Below are positions 8,688 to 16,148 of a DNA stretch of 51,052 bases, in pieces. The position numbers and the translations under genes were made by a program. Position 1 is the first letter of the stretch. Every line of letters begins with the position of its first letter. The notes beneath the pieces are model-generated. The model was given only the letters and a program-made list of their open reading frames with translations. It searched no databases and was not told where the DNA came from. Origin of the DNA: Clostridia bacterium (GTDB taxonomy: Bacteria > Bacillota > Clostridia > Christensenellales > Aristaeellaceae); NCBI GenBank assembly GCA_017434085.1, contig JAFRFY010000007.1, positions 1 to 51,052 on the forward strand, given 5' to 3'.

Positions 8688-10208
8688 ATGGGCGAGAAGA
8701 TCGTCTCCATGGAACATATAACGAAGGAATTTCCTGGTGTCAAGGCGCTGGACGACGTGCATTTTGAGCTGGAGGCCGGCGAGGTCATGGCCCTGCTGGG
8801 GGAAAACGGCGCGGGCAAATCCACGCTGGTGAAGATACTGAGCGGGGTCTACACGCTGGATCACGGCAGCCTGAATATATTCGGAAAGGATTACAAAAGC
8901 CTGACGCCCAACATGGCCCGGGAGGTGGGCGTGGCCATCATCCACCAGGAGCTGAACATGTGCCGCGACCTCACGGTCTGCCAGAACATGTACCTGGGCC
9001 GGGAGATGAAGTCCGGCTTCGTACTGAACAACGCGAAGATGGAAAAGGAGGCCCGCAAGTACCTGGACGAGCTGGGCGTGGACATCGACCCCCGCCAGGT
9101 GGTGGGGGATCTGCCGGTGTCCAAGCAGCAGATGATCGAGATCGCCAAGGCGCTGTCCATCAACGCGAAGATACTGATCATGGACGAGCCCACCTCGGCG
9201 CTGACCTCCCGCGAGATCGAGGAGCTGTTCCAGATCATCCACCGGCTCAAGAACCAGGGCTGCGGCATCGTGTACATCTCCCACAGGCTGGAGGAGCTGG
9301 CGCACATCGCGGACCGCGTGACCATCATGCGCGACGGCCGGTTCATCACCCAGGGCAATTACGCCGACTTCACCATGGACGAGATCATCGCCAACATGGT
9401 GGGCCGCGAGATCAAGGAGAAGTTCCCGAAGGTGGTCTGCCCCCGGGGCGAAAAGGTGTTCGAGGTCAAAAACCTGAACGCCGGCAGGCTGGTGCGGGAT
9501 ATCAACTTCTCGCTCTACGCCGGCGAGATCGTCGGCATCGCGGGGCTCATGGGCGCCGGGCGCACGGAGACCACCCGCGCGATATTCGGCGTCGACCCCA
9601 AGCAGAGCGGCAAGATCTTCCTGGACGGGAAGGAGATCACCATCAACGGCCCCATGGACGCCATACGCGCCGGCGTGGTGCTGGCCCCGGAGGACCGCAA
9701 GAAGGACGGCCTGTGCACCAAGCTGAGCATCCGGCAGAACATCGCGCTGCCGAACCTGGACGTCATCGGCGGCAAGTCCGGCATCATCAACAAAAAGACC
9801 GAGAACGATATGTGCGACAAGGCGGTCCGGGAGCTGGCCATCAAGACCCCGAACCTGGAGGTGGACGCCGCCACGCTCTCCGGCGGCAACCAGCAGAAGG
9901 TGGTCGTGGCGAAGTGGCTGGCCCGGAATTCCAGGGTCGTGATATTCGACGAGCCCACCCGCGGCATCGACGTCGGCGCGAAGGTGGAGATCTACCACCT
10001 GATGAACCAGCTCAAGCAGCGGGGCATCGCGGTGATGTTCGTCTCCTCCGAAATGCCGGAGGTCATGGGCGTGGCGGACCGCATCATCGTGATGTGCGAC
10101 GGCCGGATCACGGGCGAGCTCAAGGGGGGCGAGGCGACCCAGGAGGAGATACTGAGGCTCGCCACTTCCTTTGAGAACAAAATGGCCAGGGAAGGCGAGG
10201 AGGTTTGA
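8688..10208 (+). CDS. Sugar ABC importer ATPase, RbsA-type, two NBDs
   Basis: This 506-residue tandem ATPase powers a carbohydrate importer of the ribose/xylose/galactoside (CUT2) class. NBD1 has a complete Walker A (GENGAGKST at 38-46), the family's variant signature LPVSKQQ and Walker B ILIMDEPTS. NBD2 has the family's naturally altered P-loop (GLMGAGRTE), a standard signature LSGGNQQK and Walker B VVIFDEPTRGIDVG. It is the first gene of the operon, with the permease 3 nt downstream and the binding protein next. The D-lyxose isomerase downstream suggests a pentose cargo, but substrate cannot be read from the ATPase. Compare the inactive paralogue at 16145-17662. Confidence 0.95.
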   Translation: MGEKIVSMEHITKEFPGVKALDDVHFELEAGEVMALLGENGAGKSTLVKILSGVYTLDHGSLNIFGKDYKSLTPNMAREVGVAIIHQELNMCRDLTVCQNMYLGREMKSGFVLNNAKMEKEARKYLDELGVDIDPRQVVGDLPVSKQQMIEIAKALSINAKILIMDEPTSALTSREIEELFQIIHRLKNQGCGIVYISHRLEELAHIADRVTIMRDGRFITQGNYADFTMDEIIANMVGREIKEKFPKVVCPRGEKVFEVKNLNAGRLVRDINFSLYAGEIVGIAGLMGAGRTETTRAIFGVDPKQSGKIFLDGKEITINGPMDAIRAGVVLAPEDRKKDGLCTKLSIRQNIALPNLDVIGGKSGIINKKTENDMCDKAVRELAIKTPNLEVDAATLSGGNQQKVVVAKWLARNSRVVIFDEPTRGIDVGAKVEIYHLMNQLKQRGIAVMFVSSEMPEVMGVADRIIVMCDGRITGELKGGEATQEEILRLATSFENKMAREGEEV

Positions 10209-10211
10209 CCT

Positions 10212-11225
10212 ATGAAGAAAAAGGGCGCATTTGGACGGCTGCTGGCAATCAAGGGCGCGGGGTCCGTGCTGACGGCGTTTATCGGCCTCATCGTCATCTA
10301 TGTGGCCTTCGGCATCATGAACCCCAAGGTGTTCTCCATCATGAACATACAGAACCTCTTGCGGTCCATGTCCAAGTACCTGCTGATCGGCATCGGGCAG
10401 AGCTTCGTGATGATCACCGGCAACATCGACCTGTCCATAGGCTCCGTGGTGGGCATGAGCGCCATGACCTCCGCCACGCTGATGACCCGGGGCGTGAACC
10501 CCTTCCTGGCGATACTGCTGACCATACTCTGCGGCCTGATCGTGGGCGTGGTGAACGGCTTCCTGGTGGGCAAGTTCAAGCTGCCCCCGTTCATCGCCAC
10601 GCTGGGCACCATGTTCGTGGCGCGCGGCATCGGCTACATCGTCAACGGCAACCGCAACACCGATAACATCGCCTCCGGCATCGGCAAGGAGGCGGGCGAC
10701 GCCTTCCAGAATTTCTTCTACTACGGCAAGTTCGCCGGCATATTCAACACCTTCTGGATCGCGCTGGTGGTGTTCCTGGTGTTCTTCTTCCTGCTGGCCA
10801 AGACCCGCACGGGCCGCCACATCTACGCCATCGGCTCCAATGTGGACGCGGCGCGGCTGTCTGGCGTGGACGTGATACTCACCACCACCAAGGCCTACCT
10901 GGTCAGCGCGTTCTGCTCCGTGGTGGTGGGCCTGATACTGGCCGCGCAGGCCGGCATGGGCAACATGGACGCCGGCAACACCTATGAGATGTACGGCGTG
11001 GCCGCGGGCGTCATCGGCGGCGTGTCGCCGCTGGGCGGCTCCGGCATACTGCTGGGCACCTTCGCCGGCGCGGGCGTGTGGCAGATACTGGAGAACGGCC
11101 TGAACATGGTGCACGCGCAGGTCGGCATACAGCGCATCGTCATCGGCGTGATCGTGGTGATGGCCGTGCTGCTGGATGTGGTGATGCGCACCAACGACAA
11201 GAAGGGCTTCAAGAAGAAGTCCTGA
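10212..11225 (+). CDS. Sugar ABC importer permease, RbsC-type
   Basis: The 337-residue integral membrane protein forms the channel of the CUT2 importer. Family landmarks are NIDLSIGSVVGMSAM near residue 75, NGFLVGKFKLPPFIATLGTMFVARG, the cytosolic loop TRTGRHIYAIGSNVDAARLSGV that contacts the ATPase, and GVSPLGGSGILLGTFAGAG. About eight to ten hydrophobic helices are evident. AGGAGG at the end of the ATPase gene serves as its ribosome site, so the two are translationally linked. One permease gene implies a homodimer. Confidence 0.93.
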   Translation: MKKKGAFGRLLAIKGAGSVLTAFIGLIVIYVAFGIMNPKVFSIMNIQNLLRSMSKYLLIGIGQSFVMITGNIDLSIGSVVGMSAMTSATLMTRGVNPFLAILLTILCGLIVGVVNGFLVGKFKLPPFIATLGTMFVARGIGYIVNGNRNTDNIASGIGKEAGDAFQNFFYYGKFAGIFNTFWIALVVFLVFFFLLAKTRTGRHIYAIGSNVDAARLSGVDVILTTTKAYLVSAFCSVVVGLILAAQAGMGNMDAGNTYEMYGVAAGVIGGVSPLGGSGILLGTFAGAGVWQILENGLNMVHAQVGIQRIVIGVIVVMAVLLDVVMRTNDKKGFKKKS

Positions 11226-11285
11226 CATCGATCGTAAAGTCTGAGAGGACTTTATAGATAATCAAATTTAGGGAGGTTCCTGACT

Positions 11286-12215
11286 ATGAAGAGCAAGGTT
11301 TTGGCCATTCTGTGCTGCGTGGCGATGCTGGCGTGCATGATTGCGATGCCCGTATTCGCCGAGACCGTCACCGCCGACAAGCCCTACAAGATCGCCCTGA
11401 TCACCATGGACTCTGTCGACCAGCATTGGGTTTCCCTGAAGGAAGGCGCCGAGGCTGAGGCGAATGCCGACGGCGTGAGCGTGGATTTCATGTCCCCCGA
11501 CGTGAAGGACGACGCCAAGCAGATCGAGTGCATCAACAACGCGGTCGCGGGCGGCTATGACGCCCTGATCGTGGCGGCCAACAGCCAGGACGCCGTCTCC
11601 GGCGCGCTGAACGAGGCCGTGCAGTCCGGCATGAAGCTGATCTACGTCGACAGCCCCGCCAACGTCGAGGCCGAGGCCACCTTCTCCACCGACAACAAGG
11701 CCGCGGGCTACACCGCCGGCGAGCAGATGCTCAAGGCGCTTGCCGAGAAGGGCATCACCGAGGGCAGCATCGGCATCGTGAACATCAACACCTCCACCAA
11801 CTCCACGCTGATGCGCGAGGAGGGCTTCCGCGAGGCGCTGGACGGCAAGGGCTTCGACATCCTGGAGACCCAGTACTGCGAGGGCGACGCCGCCAAGGCC
11901 CAGACCATCGCTGAGAACTACCTGACCGAGGGCGTCGTGGGCATCTTCGGCGCCAACGAGGGCGCGGCCACCGGCACCGGCAATGCCATCAAGGCCTCCG
12001 GCAACGACCAGGTCGTGGGCGTTGGCTTCGACAAGTCCGATACCCTGCGCGGCCTGATCGCCGACGGCTATCTGTACTGCACCATGGCCCAGAACCCCGA
12101 CGTGATGGGCAAGTTGGGCGTGCAGGCGGCCATCCGCGTGCTCAACGGCGAGGACCTGGGCGGCGCCGTGACCGACACCGGCGTCAGCGTGCTGACCGCT
12201 GAGATTGTGGGCTAA
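11286..12215 (+). CDS. Sugar ABC importer substrate-binding protein, RbsB-type
   Basis: A 309-residue periplasmic-binding-protein type 1 component. It has a signal peptide ending around MPVFA, then the family pattern KIALITMDSVDQHWVSLKEGAEAEA, the hinge regions IVAANSQDAVSGAL, IYVDSPANVE and GIFGANEGAATGTGNAI, and VGVGFDKSDTLRGLI near the C terminus. A lipoprotein Cys is expected in a Gram-positive; C18 in MLACM is not a good lipobox, so anchoring is unclear. Codon use is more optimised than in neighbours (ATC before CTG and TTC), as expected for the most abundant part of the importer. A hairpin follows the stop. Confidence 0.93.
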   Translation: MKSKVLAILCCVAMLACMIAMPVFAETVTADKPYKIALITMDSVDQHWVSLKEGAEAEANADGVSVDFMSPDVKDDAKQIECINNAVAGGYDALIVAANSQDAVSGALNEAVQSGMKLIYVDSPANVEAEATFSTDNKAAGYTAGEQMLKALAEKGITEGSIGIVNINTSTNSTLMREEGFREALDGKGFDILETQYCEGDAAKAQTIAENYLTEGVVGIFGANEGAATGTGNAIKASGNDQVVGVGFDKSDTLRGLIADGYLYCTMAQNPDVMGKLGVQAAIRVLNGEDLGGAVTDTGVSVLTAEIVG

Positions 12216-12220
12216 AACCC

Positions 12221-12268
12221 ATTGAACCCCGATATGGGCCGGACTGCTTTTAGTCCGGCCCGTTCAAT
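12221..12268 (+). terminator. Two-tier hairpin after the binding-protein gene (attenuator-like)
   Basis: GGGCCGGACT and AGTCCGGCCC pair around GCTTTT; an outer ATTGAAC/GTTCAAT pairing extends the stem with an 8-nt bulge. No T-tract follows, so it is more likely a partial terminator or mRNA-stabilising hairpin that sets a high ratio of binding protein to downstream products. Confidence 0.6.
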
Positions 12269-12287
12269 AGCAAGGAGTGACAGAGCC

Positions 12288-12980
12288 ATGAAACGTTCCC
12301 AAATCAACAAGGCGCTCAAGGAGCTTGAGCAGATGATCAAGGAGTACCGCTACTTCCTGCCGAAGTTCTGCGATTTCACCCCGGAGGAGTGGCAGACCAA
12401 GGGCCACGAATGGGACGAGGTGCGCGACAACATGCTGGGCTGGGACATCACCGACTACGGCCTGGGCAAGTTCGACGAGGTGGGCTTCTCGCTCATCACC
12501 ATACGAAACGGCAATCAGCTCAGGCAGAAGGAGTACCCGAAGCCCTACGCGGAAAAGTTCCTGTTCCTCAAGGAGGGCCAGTACGCGCTCAACCACTTCC
12601 ATTGGTACAAGATGGAGGACATCATCAACCGCGGCGGCGGCAACCTGCTCATCCGCGTGTACAACGCCCACGAGGATGAGACCGTGGACTACGACAGCGA
12701 CGTGACCGTCCACGTGGACGGCGAGGTGCGCGTGGTCCCGGCGGGCACGCAGGTCAAGCTGGAGCCCGGCATGAGCCTGACCATCACCCAGCGGCTCTAC
12801 CACGATTTCAACGTGGAGCCCGGCACCGGCGCGGTGCTGATCGGCGAGGTCAGCCAGTGCAACGACGACAACGTGGACAACCACTTCGACCCGCCGGCCG
12901 GGCGCTTCCCCACCATCGAGGAGGACGAGCCCCCCTATCGCCTGCTGTGCAACGAGTATCCGCCGGCGCCGGAAAAGTAA
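12288..12980 (+). CDS. D-lyxose isomerase
   Basis: A 230-residue cupin-type sugar isomerase of the D-lyxose ketol-isomerase family (EC 5.3.1.15, B. subtilis YdaE-like), which interconverts D-lyxose with D-xylulose and usually D-mannose with D-fructose. The metal site is visible: His103 and His105 (NHFHWYK), Glu110 and His172 (LYHDF). The phrases KFCDFTPEEW, KFLFLKEGQ and EVSQCNDDNVDN also fit the family. The ATG at 12288 is preceded by AAGGAG; an earlier in-frame ATG lies inside the hairpin. It is the last gene of the rbsACB-type operon and gives the best clue to the transporter's sugar. Confidence 0.9.
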   Translation: MKRSQINKALKELEQMIKEYRYFLPKFCDFTPEEWQTKGHEWDEVRDNMLGWDITDYGLGKFDEVGFSLITIRNGNQLRQKEYPKPYAEKFLFLKEGQYALNHFHWYKMEDIINRGGGNLLIRVYNAHEDETVDYDSDVTVHVDGEVRVVPAGTQVKLEPGMSLTITQRLYHDFNVEPGTGAVLIGEVSQCNDDNVDNHFDPPAGRFPTIEEDEPPYRLLCNEYPPAPEK

Positions 12981-12993
12981 TTGAAATGAACAT

Positions 12994-13029
12994 ATCGCCG
13001 GGTGTCTGAGCGGCATCCCGGCGATTTTT
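12994..13029 (+). terminator. Rho-independent terminator of the sugar operon
   Basis: ATCGCCGGG and CCCGGCGAT form a 9-bp stem followed by TTTTT. The T-tract overlaps the -35 of the next promoter. Confidence 0.9.
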
Positions 13030-13056
13030 GACATAGCGTGATGTAAGAGGTATAAT
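13028..13056 (+). promoter_or_regulatory. Consensus sigma-A promoter of the yesN-like operon
   Basis: TTGACA, exactly 17 nt, TATAAT: a perfect consensus promoter. The first gene downstream is the response regulator at 13504, about 440 nt away; almost the whole leader is repeat element 13063-13474. Confidence 0.75.
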
Positions 13057-13116
13057 CTAAGAGTTAGGAATGAGGAGTGAGGAATGAGGAATTAGGGTTA
13101 CGGGTGATCCGTGACT

Positions 13117-13330
13117 GAGCTGTTGCGTTAATGATAAGATGGACAAAACCATTGTGAAACAGTGCGGGCGATGAGGGCATCGCCCCTACACCACGCACTG
13201 ATCGTGGGACTTTTCGCGTAAGAAAGAGGCTCAGAACATCTGAAATTTCCGTCTGCGCGTAGGGGCGATGCCCTCATCGCCCGGTTCCCGTTGTTTCATT
13301 TGCGCAGATTGCCCTTAGCACAACAGCCCC
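13117..13330. repeat. Nested inverted-repeat element with two palindromic cores
   Basis: Ends GAGCTGTTGCGTTAA and TTAGCACAACAGCCCC are inverted relatives of each other and of the sequence at 169-184. Inside are two inverted GGGCGATGAGGGCATCGCCC cores (13166-13189 and 13259-13282), able to fold a long stem 70 nt apart. Confidence 0.6.
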
Positions 13331-13349
13331 GCGAATACCGCGTTCTCCC

Positions 13350-13372
13350 GTAGGGGCGGCGATGCGCCGCCC
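13350..13372. repeat. Variant palindromic core
   Basis: GTAGGGGCGGCGATGCGCCG CC: the same frame as the other cores, with GGCGGCGATGCGCCGCC replacing the GCGATGCCCTCATCGC part. It lies inside the composite element. Confidence 0.6.
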
Positions 13373-13503
13373 GCCAGGTACAACACGACGTATCGCTGTC
13401 AGGCGGGTGCCCATTCATGACTTCCGTCACGGCGCAACCGTAGCCCCAATTCCTCACTCCTCATTCCTCATTCAACACGTGACCCCACAGGATGGAGCGA
13501 ACC

Positions 13504-15090
13504 ATGATAAGAGTAGTGATCGCGGACGACGAGGAGCGCATCTGTCGGCTGATCATCGCCCTGGGCGAGTGGGAGCGCCTGGGCGTGGAGGTGGCCGGCG
13601 TCGCCATGAACGGCCTCGATGCGATGGCGCTGGTGAAGTCCGCCGCCGCGGACATGCTGATCACCGACATCCGCATGCCCGGGTGCAGCGGGCTGGAGCT
13701 GATCGAGCAGGTCAGGAAGCAGTCGCCGAACATCAAGATCATCATCATCAGCGGCTACGCCAGCTTCGAATACGCCCAGCGGGCGCTCAAGGACGGCGTC
13801 AACGACTACCTGCTCAAGCCGATCAACAAAAAGGCGCTCAACGAGGCCGTGGAGCGCCTGGCGGGCATGATCCGGTCCGAGAGGCAGAACCGCGCCGCCA
13901 TGGACGCCTCGGTGGAGCGCATGGAATCCATCCACCGCCTGCGCAGCGCGCTGATCTCCGACCTGCTGTCCGTGAACCCGCCCCGGGCGGACCGCGCCGT
14001 GCTGGAGGAGAAGTACCACTTCGCCTGCGGCAGGGGCGCCTTCCAGACGCTGGTGCTCAAGCTGGACATCCCGCCGTCGGTGGAGGACGGCGTGATCATC
14101 ACCGCCGTGCGGGAAAAGGCGCAGGCACAATTAGAGGAAGCGCTCGGGCAGTTCTGCGTCGACGCGGTGTGCCTGCCGCAGGAGACCTTCCTGTACGCGG
14201 TGTGCTGCTGCGAGGCGGAGGCGCTCGACCCCCTGCGCGACGCCCTGCGGGCACTGCTGGGCCGCATGCGGGCGTGGCGCAACCTGTACGGGGACGTCAG
14301 CTTCTCGATCGCCCTGGGGCCGCGCTGCGACAGCCCCCGCGACCTGGTGGAATCGCTGGCGGAGGCGCGGCGCGTGGTGGCGGAGCGGCTGATCGACGGC
14401 ACCGGCAAGGTGCTGGAAAAATCTGTCTCCGGCCAGGCGCCCCAGGTGAAGCGGCTGTCGGACGAGTGCTTCCGCCAGCTGAACCGCGCCATCGACGAGT
14501 CCGACGCCGCCGGCGTCGCCCAGGCCATCGCCAAGCTCAAACAGAGCGTGGGGGATTGCCCGGGCGTCCACGGGTGGGAGATACTGGAGATCGTGTACGA
14601 GGCGGGCAACCTGATGTTCACCCGGCTGGACCTCCCGGACAGGAAGGAGGCCCGGGACGCCTTCTACCGCGCCTGCGATTCCAGCCGGTCGGTATCGGCG
14701 CTGTTCGACGTGCTGTCGGAGACCTCCCGGGTGTGCATGGAGCGCATGTGCGAGCTGGAGCGCGAGAACGTGACGCGCCCCGTGCGGCAAGCCTGCGAGT
14801 ACATACGGGCGCACTACGATCAGCAGATCACCCTGGAGGAGGTCAGCCTGCACGTGGGGCTCAACCCCGCGTACCTGAGCGTGCTGTTCAAAAAGGAGAT
14901 GGATCAGGGCTTCGCCCACTACCTGATGAGCGTGCGCATCGAGGAGGCCCGGGAGCTGCTTCGGGAGAGCAACGCCCCGGTGGCGGAGATCTGCCGCCGG
15001 GTGGGCTACAACGACATCAAGCACTTCACCCGCATATTTGAAAAGAGCGTGGGCGTGAAGCCGGGAATCTACCGGAAGCTCTACGGTTGA
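13504..15090 (+). CDS. Response regulator with AraC-type DNA-binding domain, YesN-like
   Basis: The 528-residue transcription factor has an N-terminal receiver domain (IRVVIADDEERIC, phospho-acceptor Asp55 in MLITDIRMPG, Lys in DYLLKPINK), a long middle region of about 270 residues typical of YesN proteins, and a C-terminal AraC pair of helix-turn-helices (ITLEEVSLHVGLNPAYLSVLFKKE, then VAEICRRVGYNDIKHFTRIFEK). Such regulators normally activate a sugar transporter operon in response to the partner kinase. The ATG at 13504 has GGAG 7 nt upstream. Its stop lies 8 nt before the kinase start. The likely target is the rbsACB-lyxose isomerase operon just upstream. Confidence 0.93.
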   Translation: MIRVVIADDEERICRLIIALGEWERLGVEVAGVAMNGLDAMALVKSAAADMLITDIRMPGCSGLELIEQVRKQSPNIKIIIISGYASFEYAQRALKDGVNDYLLKPINKKALNEAVERLAGMIRSERQNRAAMDASVERMESIHRLRSALISDLLSVNPPRADRAVLEEKYHFACGRGAFQTLVLKLDIPPSVEDGVIITAVREKAQAQLEEALGQFCVDAVCLPQETFLYAVCCCEAEALDPLRDALRALLGRMRAWRNLYGDVSFSIALGPRCDSPRDLVESLAEARRVVAERLIDGTGKVLEKSVSGQAPQVKRLSDECFRQLNRAIDESDAAGVAQAIAKLKQSVGDCPGVHGWEILEIVYEAGNLMFTRLDLPDRKEARDAFYRACDSSRSVSALFDVLSETSRVCMERMCELERENVTRPVRQACEYIRAHYDQQITLEEVSLHVGLNPAYLSVLFKKEMDQGFAHYLMSVRIEEARELLRESNAPVAEICRRVGYNDIKHFTRIFEKSVGVKPGIYRKLYG

Positions 15091-15098
15091 GGCATGCC

Positions 15099-16148
15099 AT
15101 GAAGGATGACAAGCACTATCTGTCGCGCCGCGTCGCCATATTCTGCCTGATCGCGCCCGCCTGGGCGGTGCTGTTGGCGCTGTTTGCCTACCTGACGGGG
15201 CGCTTTCCCGGGCGCTTCGGCCTCTGGGGCTGGGCCGTGGTGATCGTCACCGGCGCGAGCCTGCCCGCGCTGGCCTATTACTGGATCTACCGGCCCTACT
15301 GCCGCTGCCGGGACACCGTGCGCCGCTTCATAGAGGGGTACATATCGGTGCATGAGCTGCGGGAGCTGACAACCGCGGTGTCCCCGGAGATCGACCGCTT
15401 CATCGCCGTAATCGACGGCGCCATGGCCAGCATGCGCAACCTGGACCTGTCCAAGCGGCAGGCCCAGTACCGCGCGCTGCAAAACCAGATCAACCCCCAC
15501 TTCCTGTACAATACCTTGGAGGGCATCCGCAGTGAGGCGCTGATCGCCGGGCTGGACAGCCTCGCGGACATGACCGAAGCGCTGGCCGCCTTCTTCCGCT
15601 ACACCATCAGCAAGGTGGAGAACCTGGTGACGGTGGAGGAGGAGCTGGAGAACTGCCGCACCTACTTCAAGATACAGCAGTACCGCTTTGGCAGCCGCCT
15701 GCGGATGCGCGTGCACATCGACCCCGAGGACGAGCGGGAGATACTGTGTTGCCTGATCCCCAAGCTGACCCTCCAGCCCATACTGGAGAACAGCATCATC
15801 CACGGCATCGAGCTCAAGCTGGGGGAGGGGCACATCGACATAGAAATCAGCCGCAGTCAGCGCCGGCTGCTGATCAGCGTCAGGGACGACGGCGTCGGTA
15901 TGGACCGGGAGGCGCTGAGGCGGCTGAACGGGCGGCTGGGCTCCAAGGAGGAGGAGCTTCGGGACATGACCCACGAGGCGCAGGGCGGCATCGCCCTGAC
16001 CAATGTGAACAATCGCATCCACCTGATCTTCGGCGAGGAGTACGGCATGCACGTGTACTCCGTGGAGGGCGAGGAGACCACGGTGGAGCTGACCATCCCC
16101 GCGATGACGGAGGAAAAGCGCGCATCGGGAGGCGGAGACGGGGCATGA
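15099..16148 (+). CDS. Sensor histidine kinase, YesM/LytS-type, lacking an external sensor domain
   Basis: A 349-residue membrane kinase of the His_kinase (PF06580) type. The phospho-accepting His134 is in NQINPHFLYNTLEGI; the N box (LQPILENSIIHGIE), G1 (DDGVGMD) and G2 (GGIALTNVNNRI) form the ATP domain. Two membrane helices (about 11-33 and 41-64) are joined by a loop of only about eight residues, and no dCache or other external domain is present, unlike typical YesM. It therefore resembles intramembrane-sensing kinases that read the state of a partner transporter. The ATG at 15099 has GAGG upstream; the TTG at 15087 is a less likely start. Its stop overlaps the next start as ATGA. Confidence 0.92.
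   Translation: MKDDKHYLSRRVAIFCLIAPAWAVLLALFAYLTGRFPGRFGLWGWAVVIVTGASLPALAYYWIYRPYCRCRDTVRRFIEGYISVHELRELTTAVSPEIDRFIAVIDGAMASMRNLDLSKRQAQYRALQNQINPHFLYNTLEGIRSEALIAGLDSLADMTEALAAFFRYTISKVENLVTVEEELENCRTYFKIQQYRFGSRLRMRVHIDPEDEREILCCLIPKLTLQPILENSIIHGIELKLGEGHIDIEISRSQRRLLISVRDDGVGMDREALRRLNGRLGSKEEELRDMTHEAQGGIALTNVNNRIHLIFGEEYGMHVYSVEGEETTVELTIPAMTEEKRASGGGDGA

Larger units (their letters stand above)
13063..13474. mobile_element. 412-bp composite MITE-like element with long terminal inverted repeats
   Basis: The left end carries heptamers (GTTAGGAATGAGGAGTGAGG...) and then GGGTTACGGGTGATCCGTGAC. The right end, read in reverse, carries the same heptamers, then GGGGCTACGGTTGCGCCGTGAC. The inverted ends are about 55-60 bp. 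The interior holds a second inverted-repeat element (13117-13330) and copies of the GGGCGATG palindrome. No protein-coding gene is present. It explains the 450-base gene-free interval here. Confidence 0.65.

Noticed and set aside
8667-11228. Very long open frame on the minus strand opposite the sugar importer genes
   Set aside because: It is antisense to three clear genes, is His/Arg/Ala-rich and has no ribosome site; it is a shadow of high-GC codon use. The same applies to other long antisense frames, for example at 31212-33293 and 36179-39013.
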